Source: Candidatus Krumholzibacteriota bacterium
Lineage (GTDB): Bacteria; Krumholzibacteriota; Krumholzibacteriia; Krumholzibacteriales; Krumholzibacteriaceae
NCBI GenBank assembly: GCA_016932415.1
Contig: JAFGCX010000018.1
Span: 86,682-150,681 of the forward strand
DNA: 64,000 nt
Direction of reading: 5' to 3'
Numbering within the stretch: position 1 is the first letter of the stretch; each line of letters opens with the position of its first letter. A program made the translations under genes and the position numbers. Under the pieces are notes generated by a model. That model saw nothing but the letters and a program-made list of their open reading frames with translations. It ran no database searches and was not told the origin of the DNA. This document shows, in pieces, positions 35,530 to 42,444 of this stretch.

Positions 35530-36879
35530 ATGTCACTTATCCTGGTAGTGGATGATCTTCTTAACCTCGCTCAGCAGTACGCCTATGACCTGAAAAGGGT
35601 CGGCGGATTCGACGTGATTATCGCCACCGGCGGGGCGCAGGCTCTTGAGATGATCTCCGGCGAGGCGGTCGACTGCGTGATACTCGACCTCGAGATGCCT
35701 GGAGTGGACGGGTTCGAAGTGCTCCGGACGATGAAAGAACGACGGATAGGTATTCCTGTGATAGTCTACACCGGGACCGGCGATTTTGACAGGTGCGTAA
35801 AAGCGGTCAATCTCGGGGCGTACGGGTTTATCGACAAGTCGGAGTCGATGGAAAGAGTCGCGCTCGAGGTGAAGAATGCTCTCGAGAGGAACCGGCTCGA
35901 GGTCGAAGTAAAGTCGCTCAGGCAGGAAACCGGAAGAGGCACTCCGCTGACAGGCTCGAGCAGGGCGATGGAGGACCTCAGGGAGCAGATAGGGCGGATA
36001 GCCCCGTTCCCCGGCACCGTACTCGTCGTCGGGGAAAGCGGGACGGGAAAGGAACTCGTCGCGAGAGAACTGCACAGGCTCGGACCGGGAGAAAAGACTC
36101 CCTTTGTCGCCGTCAACAGCGCCGCTTTTCCGGAAAATCTCATTGAAAGCGAACTTTTCGGACATGAGCGTGGGGCTTTCACCGGGGCAAGCAGGTTGCA
36201 CAGGGGAGCGTTCGAGCGGGCGACGGGAGGCACCCTATTCCTCGACGAGATAGGAGAACTTCCTCTTCCCGCCCAGGCGAAGCTTCTTCGGGTCCTGGAG
36301 GAAAAGAAGATAACGAGGATCGGAGGCGAAAAGAGTATCGGCGTCGACGCGAGAGTCGTTACCGCGACGAACCGGGATCTTGAATCGCTCCAGGCGGAGG
36401 GGAGATTCAGGCAGGATCTTTACTATCGGCTCAATGTCCATATCCTGCGGATACCGCCGCTGCGGGAGCGCAAGTCGGATATTGCCGAACTGACAGACCA
36501 TTTCCTGAGGAGTATCTGCTCTGGCTACGGTATCAGGGAGAAGAAGCTTGACGATGGGGTCCTCGATCTTCTTTCCCGGTACGACTGGAAACGGAACAAT
36601 GTACGCGAATTGAGGAATATTATCGAGAGGATGATAATAGCCTCCGATGCCGGCCTGATACAGATCGGCCACGTTCCGGCGGAAGTGGCGGGGAGAGGCC
36701 CGGCCGGGAAGGGGCCCCGGACTTTTCAGGAGATGAAATCGGAATCAGAGCGCCGGATAATCATTTCGGCCCTTGAGCGAAACGGCTGGCAGATCACGAC
36801 TACCGCCGCCGAACTCGGCCTGGCAGATCACTCGAGCCTTCTCAAGATCATGAGACGGCATAATATCAAAAGAAAATAA
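35530..36879 (+). CDS. NtrC-family sigma54-dependent response regulator
   Basis: 449 residues. Receiver domain (1-120): acidic pocket VVDD, phospho-acceptor Asp53 in VILDLEMPGVDG, switch Thr in VYTGTG, Lys103. AAA+ domain: Walker A GESGTGKE (168-175), a canonical GAFTGA loop (215-220) and Walker [10 protein letters not shown] (237-245). The C-terminal Fis-type HTH ends the protein (TTTAAELGLADHSSLLKIMRRH). It is cognate to the upstream kinase by position. Two GTGTCC-N4-GGACAC repeats lie within 55 bp after its stop, and a sigma54 promoter lies about 100 bp beyond. It therefore very probably activates the TPR lipoprotein gene at 37115 by looping from those sites. Confidence 0.95.
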   Translation: MSLILVVDDLLNLAQQYAYDLKRVGGFDVIIATGGAQALEMISGEAVDCVILDLEMPGVDGFEVLRTMKERRIGIPVIVYTGTGDFDRCVKAVNLGAYGFIDKSESMERVALEVKNALERNRLEVEVKSLRQETGRGTPLTGSSRAMEDLREQIGRIAPFPGTVLVVGESGTGKELVARELHRLGPGEKTPFVAVNSAAFPENLIESELFGHERGAFTGASRLHRGAFERATGGTLFLDEIGELPLPAQAKLLRVLEEKKITRIGGEKSIGVDARVVTATNRDLESLQAEGRFRQDLYYRLNVHILRIPPLRERKSDIAELTDHFLRSICSGYGIREKKLDDGVLDLLSRYDWKRNNVRELRNIIERMIIASDAGLIQIGHVPAEVAGRGPAGKGPRTFQEMKSESERRIIISALERNGWQITTTAAELGLADHSSLLKIMRRHNIKRK

Positions 36880-36882
36880 TCA

Positions 36883-36900
36883 TGTGTCCATGGGGACACA
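36883..36900 (+). promoter_or_regulatory. Enhancer (UAS) copy 1 for NtrC-type regulator
   Basis: TGTGTCCATGGGGACACA is a perfect inverted repeat (7-bp arms, 4-bp centre), centred about 164 bp upstream of the predicted sigma54 start. Same core as copy 2. Confidence 0.7.
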
Positions 36901-36917
36901 TTTCTGTGATCAAATAA

Positions 36918-36933
36918 GTGTCCAAATGGACAC
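36918..36933 (+). promoter_or_regulatory. Enhancer (UAS) copy 2 for NtrC-type regulator
   Basis: GTGTCCAAATGGACAC is a perfect inverted repeat (6-bp arms, 4-bp centre). Its centre is 34 bp from copy 1 and about 130 bp upstream of the predicted start site, the usual UAS range. A terminator is less likely because there are two copies with short arms and no T-runs. Confidence 0.7.
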
Positions 36934-37029
36934 AAAAGGAGACGTCTTTTTCCCCGCCGCGATTTGCTTCGCTTTTCATCCATTTGTAAAATAACAAGAT
37001 ACGACTGGCATCAATTGCTTTCCCTTCGC

Positions 37030-37045
37030 TGGCCTTCCGCTTGCC
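37030..37045 (+). promoter_or_regulatory. Sigma54 (-24/-12) promoter of the TPR lipoprotein gene
   Basis: TGGCCT-N5-TTGCC has GG at 37031-37032 and GC at 37043-37044 with the obligatory 10-bp separation. It matches TGGCAC-N5-TTGC(A/T) in the key bases. The start would be near 37056, followed by AAAGGAGG before ATG 37115. Confidence 0.75.
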
Positions 37046-37114
37046 CTGCTAAAGGTACAGGAACGGTCAAGGAGTCAACGCCCGGGAAGGGCAAAACCTG
37101 AAAGGAGGGTCACA

Positions 37115-38218
37115 ATGTTGAATACGTCTGGAAGAACGAGGAGAGCAGTAGCCGGCGTAGCATGCATCGTGATGCTTGTCATATCCATGGCGCTGTCAGG
37201 CTGTGGAAACGAGGAAGGAAAGAGCAGCAGGGGGATCAGGGTCGAAAGGATCACCAGGGATGATCCGGCGAAGAGGGCAACGGCTGAGCAGCCGGAAGTC
37301 GCCGCCATCGCGCCCGCGATTGAAGAAGCAGAGCCGGAGGCGGAGAGAGTCAGCGCCGCTGACCGGGAAGTCTCCTATGAAGAAGCAGAGGAAGCGTATT
37401 TTGAAAAACGGTATGCCGAAGCGACTGAACTGTTCGGTTATTATACCGATCGCAAGAGCGAGAACCCGTGGGGATTTTTCATGCTGGGTCTATCGGCATG
37501 GAAGGCAAAAGATTACGAGACGGCTGAACGGGGTTTTCAGACTGCCATCCGGCTCGATCCGAACCATGTAAAAAGCTGGCTTGGCATGAGCAGGGTCCTT
37601 CTTGATACGGGACGGCCTCTCGAGTCGCTCGAGACCACCGGCAGGGCGCTCGAGATCGACAGCGGATCGAACGACGCTTTCCGGCTTCAGGGAAGAGCCT
37701 GCCACCAGCTCGGCAGAAGCGAAGAGGCGATCGACGCCTACCGCCGGGCGATCGTCATCGATATCAATGACGCGTGGTCGATGAACAATCTTGCCCTGAT
37801 ACTTATCGAGGAAGGCAGGTTCGATGAGGCCCTCGCGCCGCTCGCCCGCGCTACCGAGCTCAGGGACGATATCGCAGTCTTTCAGAACAATCTCGGAATG
37901 GCGCTCGAGCACACCGGTCATTTCAAAGCTGCCGCCGAAGCGTATGCCTCCGCGGTCAAGATCGATGAATCTTATGAAAAGGCTTATGAGAACCAGCTTC
38001 GCGTGGAAGGGGTCGTGGAGGATCCAGGCAGGGAAAGTATCGATCTAGTCTCTCTCGCCGCCTCTTTCGCCGAAAGTATCCCGGGCTGGGAGGTGGCAGG
38101 AGTGGAAGAAAGCGCTCCGGCAGCCGCGCTCACAGTACCGGAATCCGCCGCAACAGCGACGGGAAGCATAGCCTCGATAAACCCGGCCGATTCCATCGCG
38201 GGAGGGAATGACAGATAA
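37115..38218 (+). CDS. TPR-repeat lipoprotein (likely sigma54 target)
   Basis: 367 residues, start after AAAGGAGGG. Lipoprotein signal with lipobox ALSGC (Cys30). An acidic/Ala-rich linker (about 35-85) precedes roughly six TPRs (about 85-300), for example YAEATELFGYYTDRKS, YETAERGFQTAIRLDPNH, SEEAIDAYRRAIVIDIND and FKAAAEAYASAVKIDES. A low-complexity Ala/Ser/Thr tail ends the protein. TPR lipoproteins usually scaffold envelope assemblies. It is the only gene downstream of the sigma54 promoter before a terminator, so it is the direct predicted output of the neighbouring two-component pair. Confidence 0.85.
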   Translation: MLNTSGRTRRAVAGVACIVMLVISMALSGCGNEEGKSSRGIRVERITRDDPAKRATAEQPEVAAIAPAIEEAEPEAERVSAADREVSYEEAEEAYFEKRYAEATELFGYYTDRKSENPWGFFMLGLSAWKAKDYETAERGFQTAIRLDPNHVKSWLGMSRVLLDTGRPLESLETTGRALEIDSGSNDAFRLQGRACHQLGRSEEAIDAYRRAIVIDINDAWSMNNLALILIEEGRFDEALAPLARATELRDDIAVFQNNLGMALEHTGHFKAAAEAYASAVKIDESYEKAYENQLRVEGVVEDPGRESIDLVSLAASFAESIPGWEVAGVEESAPAAALTVPESAATATGSIASINPADSIAGGNDR

Positions 38219-38258
38219 GAACCAGGATCTCTGGTGTGGTGATGACGCGGGGATGGAA

Positions 38259-38293
38259 GGTCCCGCTCCGGAAAGCCCGGGGCGGGACCTTTG
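38259..38293 (+). terminator. Terminator after the TPR lipoprotein gene
   Basis: GGTCCCGC (38259-38266) pairs with GCGGGACC (38282-38289), with additional CCGG/CCGG pairing inside; TTTGCTGTTG follows. Strong stem, short T-tract. Confidence 0.6.
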
Positions 38294-38463
38294 CTGTTGA
38301 AAAGAATAAAGTCTGATAGGCCTGATAATTCAATCAGCCGGGAGGACCCTGCCTTCAACTCTCCTTGATAATGACGCGGTTATATGAGAGAATACTCCCG
38401 TGGCTCCAGGGATGGGGCGATGAGATCGATGAAGATCGAAAATACCTGCCGAAAGGAAAGAGT

Positions 38464-38970
38464 ATGGAAAAGAAAAGAGATCTTACTACCCTGGAAGTGC
38501 TGAGTATCGGAATAAAATCCGAGATCGACGCAGTCAAGCTCTACACGAAGATGAAAGATATGGTCGAGACCGATGATCTGAAGGAAAAGATGGATTTTCT
38601 CATCTCCCAGGAACAGAAGCATGAGCAGATCCTGACAGAGGTATACAGGAAAAAGTCACCCGATGTCGACCTGGCCCTCCCCAAAAACTCGATCGTCCCG
38701 ATGATAGACGAAGTGCTTGGGAGGGAATCGACGCTGAAGGAACTCTTTCAGGTAGCGATGAAAGCGGAACAGCTCGCGCAGAAGTTCTACGCCGACCTCG
38801 CCGCGAAGACATCCGATTCAAACGCGAAATCGATCCTTCTCTACATGGCAAGCATGGAACAGAGCCACTACGCGATCCTCCAGGCCGAATTCGGCCAGAT
38901 GGAGATGTTGAACACTGAAGACGCTACGAATTTCCTCGACAGTGAAGGCCTGATGTTCATGGGGCCATAG
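38464..38970 (+). CDS. Second ferritin-like diiron protein
   Basis: 168 residues from ATG 38464, 6 nt after AAAGGA; an upstream in-frame ATG (38371) lacks a ribosome site and would add a non-homologous extension. The four-helix diiron pattern is present: a Glu in IKSEIDAVKLY, ExxH in SQEQKHEQIL, a Glu in MKAEQLAQKFY and ExxH in SMEQSHYAIL. It is a paralog of the 9051 product, with the N-terminal LEVLSIGIKSEIDAVKLY aligning with VFEMGMDIEKNGEAYY. It has no rubredoxin domain and no rubredoxin gene next to it. Probable role: peroxide reduction or iron handling in the cytoplasm. Confidence 0.85.
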   Translation: MEKKRDLTTLEVLSIGIKSEIDAVKLYTKMKDMVETDDLKEKMDFLISQEQKHEQILTEVYRKKSPDVDLALPKNSIVPMIDEVLGRESTLKELFQVAMKAEQLAQKFYADLAAKTSDSNAKSILLYMASMEQSHYAILQAEFGQMEMLNTEDATNFLDSEGLMFMGP

Positions 38971-38996
38971 GCCCCCCGCGTCGAATAGAGAGAGAT

Positions 38997-39752
38997 TTGC
39001 GTAAAAGAGTTTACGATCCAGATATCCCGGCCAATCTCGCTCCCGGTAAACCGGCCGATGAAGGCGATCTTATTATAAGTCGCAGGTACAGGCTTGTGTC
39101 CTCACTGTCCCCCTCCCGGGGCGGGCTCTTCCTTGATTTCGGCTGCGGCAACGGAGCCCAGACATTCCTTTTCGCGGAGGATTTTCCCCTCCTTGCCGGC
39201 GTCGATATAGGGATCAGCCACCTTCGCCAGCTCAGGATCGAAGCGGAGAGGAAAGGTCTCGGGGGAAAAATCATTCCGATCCGCTACGATGGATACTCGA
39301 TACCTCTTTCCGATTCATCTGTCGATTACTGCGTATCATTCGAAGTCCTCGAGCACGTGAAGGATGAAAAGCGCGTTCTCTGCGAACTGGCAAGGGTCCT
39401 TAAGCCGGGGGGCATACTGGCCGTATCGGTTCCGAACAGGTGGTGGATATTCGAGACGCATGGCGCCGATCTGCCCCTTCTGCCGTGGAACAGGATCCCG
39501 TTTTTCAGTTGGCTTCCCCGCGCGATCCACGACCGGTATGCCAGGGCGAGGATATATACGAAAAGGGAGATCATCGGAAAACTCCGGGAGAGCGGTCTTG
39601 AAATCATAAGGGATGTCTATGTGACAGCTCCGATGGATGTCGTGAGATGGAGCTGGCTGAAAAGGACCCTGCGATCGACCATCTTCAGAAAAGACAGTTG
39701 CCGACTGCCCGTGCTATCGACCGCGATTCTCGTCGTAGCGGAAAAAAGATAG
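38997..39752 (+). CDS. Class I SAM-dependent methyltransferase
   Basis: 251 residues from TTG 38997. Methyltransf_11-type Rossmann fold: motif I LFLDFGCGNGAQ, an acidic residue after strand beta2 in LAGVDIG, the motif II/III region VDYCVSFEVLEHVKDE and LARVLKPGGILAVSVPN. The C-terminal part is aromatic and basic (WWIFETHG, WSWLKRTLRST), as in lipid or glycan methyltransferases. The substrate is unknown. It lies 26 nt behind the ferritin-like gene, so the two may be co-transcribed by chance of position. Confidence 0.85.
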   Translation: MRKRVYDPDIPANLAPGKPADEGDLIISRRYRLVSSLSPSRGGLFLDFGCGNGAQTFLFAEDFPLLAGVDIGISHLRQLRIEAERKGLGGKIIPIRYDGYSIPLSDSSVDYCVSFEVLEHVKDEKRVLCELARVLKPGGILAVSVPNRWWIFETHGADLPLLPWNRIPFFSWLPRAIHDRYARARIYTKREIIGKLRESGLEIIRDVYVTAPMDVVRWSWLKRTLRSTIFRKDSCRLPVLSTAILVVAEKR

Positions 39753-39759
39753 AAGAAGA

Positions 39760-39793
39760 CCCGGCCGCGATCCTTGCTCTGGTCGCGGCCGGG
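39760..39793 (-). terminator. Terminator between converging genes
   Basis: A perfect 11-bp stem (CCCGGCCGCGA 39760-39770, TCGCGGCCGGG 39783-39793). On the minus strand it is followed by a pyrimidine-rich tract with TTTTTT about 10 nt on, fitting termination of the 39831-42119 gene. It may also slow plus-strand transcription. Confidence 0.6.
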
Positions 39794-39830
39794 GAGATTC
39801 GTTGCTGTCCGGCATCTGCCGGCAAGCCAG

Positions 39831-42119
39831 TTACCTCAGAAGAATCAGCTTTTTCGCTTCCACCTGTCCCGCGGCGAGGAACTTGCAGAAATATATCCCG
39901 CTTGAAAGCTGTTTCCCCTTGTCGTTTTTTCCATCCCAGTCGACCCTGTGTATTCCTGCCTCGACAGTTTTGGCCGAAAGGAGAGTCCTGACCTTTCGGC
40001 CGGAGACGTCATAGATCACGAGGGTGACCTTCGTCTCCCTTTCGAGCGAATACTCGATCGTCGTAGCGGGGTTGAAAGGATTCGGGTAAGACCCTCTCAG
40101 GTTCGTTTTGAACGGAGGAGAGGGAGAGTCGTCGTCAACGGTATAGGCGGGGATACCGGCGAGCCTCAGATCGCGGCAGGTGATCCCCTGGTCGTCTGTC
40201 GTCACGATCTCCATAAGGTAGAGTCCGCCTGCGAAAGGAGTCGTATCCCAGGTGAGAAAATCGATTATTCCGTTTCCATGGGCGATCCCGGTGTCGACCT
40301 GTATCCATCCCGATCTCAACGAAGCGTTGTCGATCGGAGGTGACGATCCGCCATCTTCGGGAGGAGAGACCTTAATATAGCCGCTTACCCAGCCATCCCC
40401 TCCGGCTCCGTCGAGGTCGTAACCTTCGAGGGTCGTCTGTCCCTCGTCATTCTCTCCCGTCTCGTAATCGTTGTCTTCGGTGCTTCCGCCTCCCCATGGA
40501 TCCATGAAATCGAGGGAGGTATCGGTATTGCCCGTCGCCGGCGGCGGATTGACAGCTTCGTAATAGGTAGTCGTCACCGAACCGAGAGTGACGACATGCC
40601 CGATCGTATCTCCAGCCGCTGTCGTATCCTGGACGAGCATGAGAATGTCCTCTCCGTCCGATTCGAATTCGCGGATCATCTCTCCCAGGCCGGTCGCGTC
40701 GGAGACTTCGCCGTGTTCGACAGACCATCCCGACTGTCCGTGGCCTTCGAGATACGATTCGATCCCCGAGACCATCCCGTCCGGAGTCGTGCCGTTCTCA
40801 TCGGTGCCCATCGCGTCCTGGAGTTCGCGGGCCATTTCCTCGCCGCTCTGCTCAGGTTTTGCTTCGTCGCCGTTTGGATTATCCAGCTCGCCATGGCCAT
40901 TGTCGGCGAAATACTTAAGACACGAAGCTGCCGCGGTCGGCGCGCAGGAGGTCGAATCATAATCGGTTCCGAGTCCGAGCTGGTCGATCTCCGTCAGGTC
41001 CCTGTGATATTCGAAGGAGATCGGGTAGATCAACAGTTCGGCGGTGCCGGGAGAGAAGAATTCGTCATCTATTTTGTAGGTGATATCGAAGAATGAGTCG
41101 ATCGCGAAATTACCGACCGAGTCCTCGTCGAAATTCTCGAATTCAGGGATCGGCGGAGTAGGATCGACAAAGACGATGACGGTGTCCCTGAGATATCCGT
41201 AGGGAGGAACGAACAGGCGCGATTCGAACTCGACTACCTGTCCCTCGAACGGCTCCGATCCCGGATCGAAATATCCGCAGAAACCGTCGCCTGGGCCGAG
41301 AGGATATATCGTCTTGTATCCGGGCCCCCATCCCTCCGGATCGATCCAGAAATCGGTGAACGGCCCTGTATCGCCTTCATGACGGTACGCGAAGACAGCT
41401 TCAAGGATCTCGCAGTTTTTGCAGCCTGACACTGACGTTGAGAGCTTTATCATTCCTTCCATCGGGCCGTCATGCTCGGCGACAGCGACGTCGGACATAT
41501 AGGCGGTCGGAACGTGCAGGTGCGCGCGGGGCGCATAGTACGGGCGTATCTCTTCTGTTATGTAATGAAATTCTCCAACCTGGATCCCGTCTTTTCTGAA
41601 GACCGGCACCGGCGGCATCATCGGATCCGATTCATAATTCTCGAAGTAGGGAGGCCACTGATCGATGATCGATGAGATGTGGATAGGCGCGTATGTCACC
41701 AGCGTATCGCCAGGCATCCCGTCGAGCTCGATCTGAAAGAAGACATCGAAGAAACTTTCGGCGGGAAAATCGATCCCGGGAGTGAGCGGCTTGACCTTGC
41801 CCGGCGATGGGAGCCCGTCATTCAGCCCCACCTTTATGCCGGGACCTTTGAGGTCGAGGGCGATGATCTCTGTCTCGATAATAAGAAATTCCGGATCGAG
41901 CGGATCGGGAAACGGATCGGAGAATAGAATATCGCAATCTCCGAAGACGTGCACCGTATCGGGCGGCCCAAAATCCCAGATATGAAGGACGATCCTCGCT
42001 TCCTGGCCGACCTTGACTTCAGTCGGGCCCGCGGAAGCGCTGACCGCTATCCCGGCGCAGAGAGCGGCGGCAATGATCAGCGCCGCCATGAGCCGGAGAG
42101 GGCGTTGGCAGTATTTCAC
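39831..42119 (-). CDS. Secreted protein with C39-like cysteine-protease fold and C-terminal sorting module
   Basis: 762 residues from GTG 42119, 6 nt after AAAGGAGG; a longer frame to 42278 would begin upstream of the promoter. A signal peptide (about 12-35, AVSASA) is followed by beta-sandwich regions. A papain/C39-like domain (about 385-560) shows Cys392 in STSCAPTAAASCLKYF, His508 in IGHVVTLGS and Asp540 in FMDPWGGG. The C-terminal sorting module has YPNPFNPATTIEYSL and SSGIYFCKF, ending KKLILLR. The acidic, Gly-rich stretch after Asp540 may bind Ca2+. It would act outside the cell or at its surface as a protease or peptide-binding protein. The protease call rests on the spacing of the triad and is less certain than the export signals. 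Confidence 0.8.
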   Translation of the reverse strand: MKYCQRPLRLMAALIIAAALCAGIAVSASAGPTEVKVGQEARIVLHIWDFGPPDTVHVFGDCDILFSDPFPDPLDPEFLIIETEIIALDLKGPGIKVGLNDGLPSPGKVKPLTPGIDFPAESFFDVFFQIELDGMPGDTLVTYAPIHISSIIDQWPPYFENYESDPMMPPVPVFRKDGIQVGEFHYITEEIRPYYAPRAHLHVPTAYMSDVAVAEHDGPMEGMIKLSTSVSGCKNCEILEAVFAYRHEGDTGPFTDFWIDPEGWGPGYKTIYPLGPGDGFCGYFDPGSEPFEGQVVEFESRLFVPPYGYLRDTVIVFVDPTPPIPEFENFDEDSVGNFAIDSFFDITYKIDDEFFSPGTAELLIYPISFEYHRDLTEIDQLGLGTDYDSTSCAPTAAASCLKYFADNGHGELDNPNGDEAKPEQSGEEMARELQDAMGTDENGTTPDGMVSGIESYLEGHGQSGWSVEHGEVSDATGLGEMIREFESDGEDILMLVQDTTAAGDTIGHVVTLGSVTTTYYEAVNPPPATGNTDTSLDFMDPWGGGSTEDNDYETGENDEGQTTLEGYDLDGAGGDGWVSGYIKVSPPEDGGSSPPIDNASLRSGWIQVDTGIAHGNGIIDFLTWDTTPFAGGLYLMEIVTTDDQGITCRDLRLAGIPAYTVDDDSPSPPFKTNLRGSYPNPFNPATTIEYSLERETKVTLVIYDVSGRKVRTLLSAKTVEAGIHRVDWDGKNDKGKQLSSGIYFCKFLAAGQVEAKKLILLR

Positions 42120-42249
42120 AGGGGACCTCCTTTGGCGATGGCCGAATGTCGCAGGTGGCAAGACCAGGAAATCGCTGTCAGCATATTTTCTTTTGTGTGA
42201 AGTTTCTATTCCCGGACCCGCTTCGAACCGGTAAATTTTAACGGAATAG

Positions 42250-42278
42250 ATGTTATCATATATCTGCTTCTTTTTCAA
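42250..42278 (-). promoter_or_regulatory. Sigma70-type promoter for the C39-like secreted protein
   Basis: On the minus strand TTGAAA (42278-42273), a 17-bp spacer and TAACAT (42255-42250). The start near 42243 gives a leader of about 125 nt. Confidence 0.6.
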
Positions 42279-42401
42279 GAAAATTGGGTTTGGGCTTTAC
42301 AACCGCCTGTCCGGATATTATTTTTAAGCCGTAAGGGAGAGAAAAATATTCACCTCGACAAAATACCCCACCATAAATTCGATGAATTCTTCTGTTCGAT
42401 G

Positions 42402-42410
42402 TGCTATAAT
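42402..42410 (+). promoter_or_regulatory. Extended -10 promoter for the 42445 gene
   Basis: TGCTATAAT (TG-N-TATAAT; -10 box 42405-42410). No clear -35. It puts the start near 42417, consistent with ATG 42445 behind AAAGGAGG (42431-42438). Together with the minus-strand promoter it accounts for the 325-bp divergent gap 42120-42444. Confidence 0.6.
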
Positions 42411-42444
42411 ACCGGCACAGCCAACTGACAAAAGGAGGATCATG

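Noticed and set aside
36883..36933. The two GTGTCC repeats as transcription terminators
   Set aside because: Arms are only 6-7 bp, neither copy is followed by a T-run, and two copies with the same core suit a protein-binding site better.
37006..37019. TGGCATCAATTGCT as a sigma54 promoter
   Set aside because: GG and GC are separated by 8 bp instead of 10; the site 24 bp downstream (37030-37045) has the correct spacing.
42120..42278. N-terminal extension of the C39-like protein to 42278
   Set aside because: The extension would start upstream of the sigma70 promoter's transcription start, lacks a ribosome site and would bury the signal peptide 60 residues in.
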